Below, piece by piece: positions 58,101 through 64,000 of a DNA stretch of 64,000 nucleotides. Where the stretch lies: assembly GCA_932521035.1 (NCBI GenBank), contig OW051497.1, forward strand, positions 3,410,001-3,474,000. Reading direction: 5' to 3'. Position numbers and translations under genes: made by a program. The notes beneath the pieces were generated by a model, which was not told the origin of the DNA, ran no database searches, and worked only from the letters and a program-made list of their open reading frames with translations. Each line of letters opens with the position of its first letter. Position 1 is the stretch's first letter. The stretch is from Oscheius dolichura. Taxonomy: Eukaryota > Nematoda > Chromadorea > Rhabditida > Rhabditidae.

Positions 58101-58265
58101 TGGTGTAGAAAAAGTCGGCAGCTGAACAATTAATGGTCAATGGGCAAACTAAATCATTACAGAGATGGTCTTCTCTGAAGCGAAGAAGGCTTTCCGCTGG
58201 TGGACGATGCCCCTCGGCACAACAGGAGATTCTATCTCGTGTGCGGGTTTCCCAATTGTTGTCAT
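46119..58265 (-). CDS. Long coiled-coil cytoskeletal or junctional-type protein
   Basis: About twenty exons join in phase from ATG at 58265 (MTTIGKPAHEIESPVVPRGI) to TAA at 46119, roughly 1,450 residues. The N-terminal third is proline/serine-rich and probably disordered (PSFAAPPASRISPLSTSW, YSPNPPDNPPPLRIV). From ALKLDDLYRREDDLIAEREE onward it is almost continuous heptad coiled coil rich in E, K, L, Q and R, for example RLENELIDLRRDHSKLEEEH, and ends in a non-coil tail, APPRTLSNMSAITSM...HKMMDK. There is no motor, actin-binding or membrane domain in the visible part. The shape fits apical-junction or centrosomal coiled-coil proteins (AJM-1, rootletin or cingulin-like), but I cannot choose among them. 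A splice acceptor precedes the first ATG, so an upstream exon is possible. An intron of about 4.7 kb (about 50790-55510) hosts a globin gene on the opposite strand. Confidence 0.85.
50820..53852. other. Intronic DNA of the coiled-coil gene, upstream of the nested globin
   Basis: Part of the long intron. It contains chance-like open frames only (for example 50817-51197, 52496-52765, 53131-53334). It must carry the promoter of the plus-strand globin gene. Confidence 0.45.
53853..55461 (+). CDS. Two-domain globin nested in an intron of the coiled-coil gene
   Basis: From ATG at 53853 (MFSEQGVKD) exons join through introns of about 29-56 nt to TAG at 55461. An acidic lead (SLDEEIEGEIEGGDDSYDFE) precedes globin domain 1: ARAHWMQLQKTNKQGIVIQN, ILAKYKHMRPVWQFGRKIDD, distal-side HHCASIQAGL, proximal-side LLNEIGAHHFFYDASEPHL, and FLEGMVESMRKVL...DEDTEKSWNY. 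After a basic linker a second domain follows: EKWKAVEEYGLSDAGQMM, YRDLLRRYHLDMQIPDFQNN, HDLIGSIQAIDETIRSYDEN, KVKDYVVSLMMLDVCPTLVR and FMEGLVSMLSKVLGE...GFMHLWSKLYRVLE. In domain 2 the segment aligned with GAHHF has no histidine. Heme binding is expected for domain 1 only. The junction at the start of domain 2 (54,700-54,815) is not resolved. It is probably intracellular, with no signal peptide. Confidence 0.8.
56010..56402 (+). CDS. Possible intronless small protein inside another intron of the coiled-coil gene
   Basis: A 130-codon single-exon frame starts MGKSARNGEENGFNALFKVK and continues through a lysine run, then LLAVERCSEIKQLLDGVVSK, ending ATWNSLLFIV. It lies antisense in the intron between 55746 and 56813. 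Composition is protein-like and hydrophilic, but there is no known domain, signal peptide or clear poly(A) signal. The opposite strand is also open for 148 codons, which weakens the case. Confidence 0.35.
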   Translation: MGKSARNGEENGFNALFKVKDAYDRNIKQGEISLFKKKKNKPETCLLAVERCSEIKQLLDGVVSKSEHKPELDNRTTTESEMPEPPRNSTKDDQIETVLHSLITCFALNGGNSTPIAFNSATWNSLLFIV

Positions 58266-61200
58266 TTCTAGAAGTTTGTCCTATGTGAAAGACGGGGTAA
58301 AAAGGGGCGAGAGATAAGAAGGAAGTAAACGTAAAAAAAGAGGCGTTAACACCTATCTGTGAGAGCTAGCCCGACGGTGACCGCCACTCGTCCTGGCGGA
58401 GTCATAGGCCTGTGGCGCAAAGAACAATACCCACCGTGGGAAGCCACGTTCAAATATGGTGCACTGCTAACGTGTTGAGGGGAGGACCGAGATCAAGGAA
58501 GGAAATTCCGCCAAAGGCAACCGCAAAGCAAATATCAACAGTTATGAGGTGATAAAAAGAGTATTACGAGCTGAGACTTGGTGGGAAGCTTATGATGAGG
58601 GTCGCGGAAGAAGACCCGCTGCAACGGCCGGGGCGGGATAATTTAAACGCTCCCTCAATTTTTCCTTCACCCCGGAACAGAAGGACGGGTCAAAAAGAAG
58701 GGCTAGCGGACGGAGGAGCCTTTGAAGTTGACAGGGACTGACTCAAAAAGTATAAAGAGAAAAAAAAAACATGCGGATAGGAGTATTTTCAGCCGTTTGT
58801 AAGAAAGAGGCGTGACAGTCGGAAGAAAGAAAGAGGGATAAACAAGTGAATGTTGAAAAACTTGTCTTGTGGAATACTAAGCAGTCCGAAATCACAAGAC
58901 GAGGGGGAAATATAAATGAAGCAAGAGAATGGGGGCAGAGATTTTCGATAGAACACGGGAATCAAAAGGGCAATCTTTTTTCATTTTCGCCGTGGAGGTC
59001 AGATCGAAGCTGGGAAGAAGGTCAGAAGTAATAAAACATCGCCCATCAGAGAGAAGATAACATGACCTTCCTCCATCAGCTGATAGCCTCGACAAACAAG
59101 CACGGCTGATTCAAGGTGTCCGTGCCATATTGTTAGGTAAGGGCGGGCATCTCGTGCCCCTCGCCTTGTGGTCAGAGAGAAGTTCGGACTGTACAGCTCA
59201 GACGGGAGAAGAGGTGAGATTGGCGCCGATCGTATGCTAGCGTGGGATCTTCACAGAAGACAGAGGCGATCGATATGCAATGAACGTGTGCGAGATGTGC
59301 TCAGCGGTCGCAAACAACGGCATGAAACACTACGTAACGGAGGAGATGGATATGTTCCAAATCAGGATAGATTTTGCACCGAGTATGGTTTGGGAACTAC
59401 AAGCGGAGGTGTTTACCGGAATCCTGATAAGAGACGCTGTTTGGTTAGGATCAACACGAAGGGACAGCGCTTGTGGTGCATTGCCAAGGGACTTCCCTGG
59501 ACACCCTGGCTGATCTCTACCCTTCAAACACAAGAATCATTTCAGTTTTTCCTGAAGAGAGAAGGTTGTTGCTGTTCCCATGGCCCACCACATCACCCAA
59601 ATATCCTCCTTCCCCGGCACCCAAACAAGGGTCTCTGTATCGTATTGTATCGTGGCGCCAGACTAGCCCCGAGTCTGGTGCGTCTTTCCGAGAAAGAGCC
59701 GTTCCTTTTTACCTATCTCTATATTTCCTTCTTCCCCGCTTGGGAATCTCGCCAAATTTCAACTTGTTCGTTTACTACTCTAGGCACGAACCCCATCACG
59801 TTAACTACGCTTTTGGAGAACTATTTTATTTTTGAATCAGGATAAGTTCGTGGGCGATTCTCACCAGACTAACATACAATTCTGTTCAGTTCGGAACTCC
59901 GACAGGGATATATGGCATTTCAGACATTACAGAATACTCTAATGTAGAATATCTGTTATCCTCGATCTTCTATTTATTTAAATGCTGACCAAAAGAATAT
60001 TTCAAAATACCGTATTACAGGGTAAGGTTTCCGTCTTTGGGGAATACAAAACAATGTGTTTTCAGTGTCCAGAAGGCGTCGCAACGCTGACGAGGAAGAC
60101 AAATCGCCCTTTTAACTCACGGAAAGACTAGCTACTGGGAAGAAGCAAACAGTAAGTTGCTATTCAAATGAATGGCAGAAGGGAAAGAGAAAACAGTGGA
60201 GCACTTGTGCAAGATAGACTGTTGATGGAGGGCGGCTGTCTACAATGCTCTTTTAATGGGAGAGAAAATCAAAATCTCGAAGATTGAAGGCGAAACCAAC
60301 ATCTGCACGTGACTTTATGCAAATGCGTTTGCAAACTGTTGTTTTTAAAAGATTCGTCCGAGCAGCGCCTTAGTCCAATCGTTCTGTATCGCGCAGCATT
60401 CTCCTTGTTTTGGTGTCTGGAATATTTATCCGCAGTTTGCTTCTTTAGTAACAAAGGCCGAAATAGTTCAACTCTTTTAGTAGAAACTATCCAGCAAATG
60501 CCACGTCCCAATTGTGCTAAGATACCCACACAAACAGATAGCTCATATTTAGAAAACGAAGCCAGGTGGTACCTTTAAACTTAGTGACTCGTGCTATAAC
60601 CCTTCGACCGTCGTGCAAAAGGGCCACCCCCTTTTTTTACAAACACTGGGTCAGTTTCTCAGAGCATGCGCGGCGAAAATATTTTTGTGTCATTCGCGAC
60701 ATCCCCGCGGCCATTCTGTGCTACTGGCACTCGCCCAAGCCTAAGCGTTCACAAGTTTATAACATTATCTATCATTTCCCGGGCTGCAGTCTCCATCTTT
60801 CTCTGTGAAACAATGTTATTTGCAGTGCAAGTTGCCTCTCCTTATGCAACATAGCTATGTTCCAGGGGGGCATCTCATAGAACCATGCAATTATGCGGAG
60901 GAAAATTTTGTAGCCGAAGCATTCTATCTATTCCCTCTTCCCGGTGGAGGGACTCTCCATGTTTCCTAATCTAGAAGGCGCTGTCGTTCGATATACCAAA
61001 AACTGTTGTCGCCTCTCGTGGCCATCCTGGCCGTTTTCTTAAGTTCTGCCTCCGTCTTCGATGTCCTTCCGGGCAGAAATACAAAAACACCGAACAGCTG
61101 GCTGTTCCTCTTCCCAACCGTTCCTTCCAAACACCTCCCCATCTTCTAGCTTATTAGAACACAGAACATTCCATTTTGCAACAAAATGCCGTCCTTTACC

Positions 61201-61613
61201 GCCCTTTGCAGTTGCATATGTTTACCCTATAGGCGGTTGACCCCTCCGAAAGTCCACATACCACCAAGCTACATTCACTCATTTCCAAAGCCCCAAGCGG
61301 CCCACAGGTGTTGGCCAAAACTGATCTCAGCCTCTGGCTTAAAATTGACTACTTTTGTGAGGCCCCGTAAAGCCCGCGTTGCGCTCCATCGATATCATCG
61401 ACAGCTCGCTACAAATCATCAAGTTTCCTTGGCGCCAAACAATATGGTCAATCACTCAAAGTAGAGTGTGGATTTGTCTTGCCGCGCTCTGACATGCCAT
61501 CGTATCTTTGTGGTCAATTAATTTGTTTCTTTCAAACAAGCGGGCCTTTAACGCACTTTCCAACCTAAGTTTTTGCCAACTTTCAAATCCTTATCTATTG
61601 GATTTTGCAGGTC
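58266..61613. other. Region without a confident gene
   Basis: The only notable frame is a 225-codon plus-strand one at 59168-59845; the other two plus-strand frames are also partly open there, and one reads protein-like (EDRGDRYAMNVCEMCSAVAN). No splice model worked. The stretch probably includes the promoter and any 5' exon of the coiled-coil gene. No RNA gene was recognised. Confidence 0.4.
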
Positions 61614-62265
61614 ATGGACCCCGAGGATCCCGTCGAGCCGCTCAGCCACACTTCAAACAAATTTGACCGGAAGAAATACGCTAGTCGAGTCCCCAGCGGG
61701 ACCACCCGTGAGTGACTGCTTGTAATAATCTATCCTACAGGTGAACAGCTTAAACGCGTCAAGGTTGCGGATCTTCGAACAATCTTAAATTGCCTCCATA
61801 GTAGTAAGAAGACTAAGAAAACATCGACGCCCCGAATGAGGAAGATCCAAACCATTCGCCGCTTCATTTCCTACCAGCTCACCCCATCTAACGCTTCAAC
61901 TCCCGTAAGACTCGCGGTTACCCGTTCATTGTGTGAGTTTGGATGTGCTTATTTCAACTTTCCATTAAAACCTGAGAATATTTCACCACAAGCTATTTTA
62001 GCGACCCCGAGCTTTTCGACTGAACGAATTGATGGAACAAAAACACGGGCAAAAGGATCGATCTGTAAGTTTACTAATCATTCTAAACTCGACATTTTCA
62101 GCTGTTGCTTCATCCGAAGAAAGGCCAATTGTCAAAAGACAGAGCTCGAAGAGAGAGGAAATGAAGACCCCAGCCAAGAAGGTGAGTTACATCGATACCT
62201 TTTGAGCTATATATTCGTATTATAATCACCGTTTGTTTCAGGCCAACGTCTACAAAAAGAGCTGA
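61614..62265 (+). CDS. Small basic protein of unknown family
   Basis: A splice acceptor (TTTTGCAG) directly precedes ATG at 61614. Exons join in phase to about 170 residues: MDPEDPVEPLSHTSNKFDRK, EQLKRVKVADLRTILNCLHS, a KKTKKTSTPRMRK basic patch, FNFPLKPENISPQAILATPS, then SSEERPIVKRQSSKREEMKT and the end PAKKANVYKKS at TGA 62265. Lysine/serine clusters suggest a nuclear or chromatin-associated protein, which is inference. An alternative frame through the last exon continues to 62392 (QRLQKELKVLAMLHSVSGVP...) and is also open. A GT at 61906 followed by TTTTAG near 62000 could be an alternative intron, but the frame reads through it without stops. Confidence 0.55.
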
Positions 62266-62662
62266 AGGTATTGGCGATGCTCCACTCCGTATCCGGTGTT
62301 CCTTCTCATAACCCCACAGTATTTAAAGCCTATTTCATTAACATAGAAGTTCCGAAAGGTTGTATTTGGAGAGATTTGAGGTTAGCGCTATAATGTTCGC
62401 TTTTTGCTTGCCTCCTCAAAACAAATTCTTATTCAAACTTACCAACAAAGTTCAAATAATTGCAACCTCAGTTTCTCTTGTTCCAACTTTTCGGTTCTTT
62501 TTAGCTTAGCTTTGCTTTTCTTTTTTTTTTTTGATTTTTTGCGTTCCACTCAATTATGACGCCGGTATACCCTAACCTCCTCCAGAATATCTGCCTTTGT
62601 ACATGTAACCCCGATCAAACATTTCACATACATCCAACACCTTTTCACTTTTGTTAATTTTC
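62266..62662. other. Intergenic, T-rich
   Basis: Contains the alternative open frame to 62392 mentioned for the upstream gene, then T-rich DNA with a run of 12 T near 62520. Nothing else seen. Confidence 0.4.
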
Positions 62663-62668
62663 TTTATT
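62663..62668 (-). terminator. Polyadenylation signal for the protein kinase D gene
   Basis: TTTATT reads AATAAA on the minus strand, about 370 nt past the kinase stop codon. Confidence 0.4.
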
Positions 62669-63036
62669 TTCTCTCATGATTATGCTGATTGCTCACATTG
62701 TTTTGGAAACTGAACATTAAAAACTCCTTTAATAGATTTACAAAATTACAGATACAGTTCCATAAAAATAGAGTAAACAACCAATTAATATGAATTTAAG
62801 AAGACCGGTAATTTTCATAGTCCACAAATTAAGCAAAAAATATTTGGGACATAGAGAAAATCCGTTAGTATGGAGATCATAAAAGGGTCGGGGAGTCGAC
62901 GGGGATTTTGTTTTTTATGATATGCAAAAAAATGCATGATAAAACTCGACGAGAGAGAGAGAGAACAAGTGCTGCTTTGTTTGAGATATGTGGCTATGTC
63001 CTAAGGGGGCCTAACTGTTGTGAGATGTCATGTGAT

Positions 63037-64000
<964 letters not shown>

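Overview
This is eukaryotic DNA, and the gene content points to a nematode, probably a free-living rhabditid-like species; I cannot name the genus. Pointers are a PHA-4-type FoxA gene with a nematode-style forkhead wing, a two-pore (TWK-type) potassium channel with a TIGLGD second pore, a GH19 chitinase, C-type-lectin/von Willebrand A genes, a nematode-type globin, and a compact layout on both strands. Most introns are 29-45 nt, begin GT and end in TAG or CAG, with some AAG acceptors. Exons were joined by hand using GT...AG sites plus reading-phase agreement, so all coordinates are CDS spans containing introns.

Layout. 0-10 kb: a left-truncated uncharacterised gene (+), mitochondrial ribosomal protein uS11m (+), a K2P potassium channel (-), an aquaglyceroporin with a long N-terminal extension (-) and a secreted GH19 chitinase (-). 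11.8-24.6 kb is an accessory block: an unrecognised secreted protein with an internal 33-bp duplication, a detached paralogous exon, two decayed C-type-lectin/vWA pseudogenes, two unrecognised plus-strand genes (one with a decayed relative nearby), and duplicated noncoding DNA. 25.1-30.4 kb: a complete Cys-loop receptor subunit cut by about eleven very short introns, a secreted cysteine-containing protein of unknown family, and ALG14 (-). 30.5-37.9 kb: a small TIR element, then gene-poor DNA. 37.95-40.5 kb: FoxA/pha-4 (+), flanked on the other side by another 5.6 kb of gene-poor DNA. 46.1-58.3 kb: a large coiled-coil gene (-) carrying, in a 4.7-kb intron on the opposite strand, a two-domain globin gene. 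61.6-62.3 kb: a small basic protein. 63.0-64.0 kb: the 3' end of protein kinase D (-), cut by the window edge.

The neighbours do not form a pathway; this is an ordinary gene-dense nematode segment. The most unusual items are the nested globin whose second domain appears to lack the proximal histidine, the two lectin pseudogenes with independent lesions, the extremely short introns, and two small unrecognised protein families, each with a partial second copy in the window.
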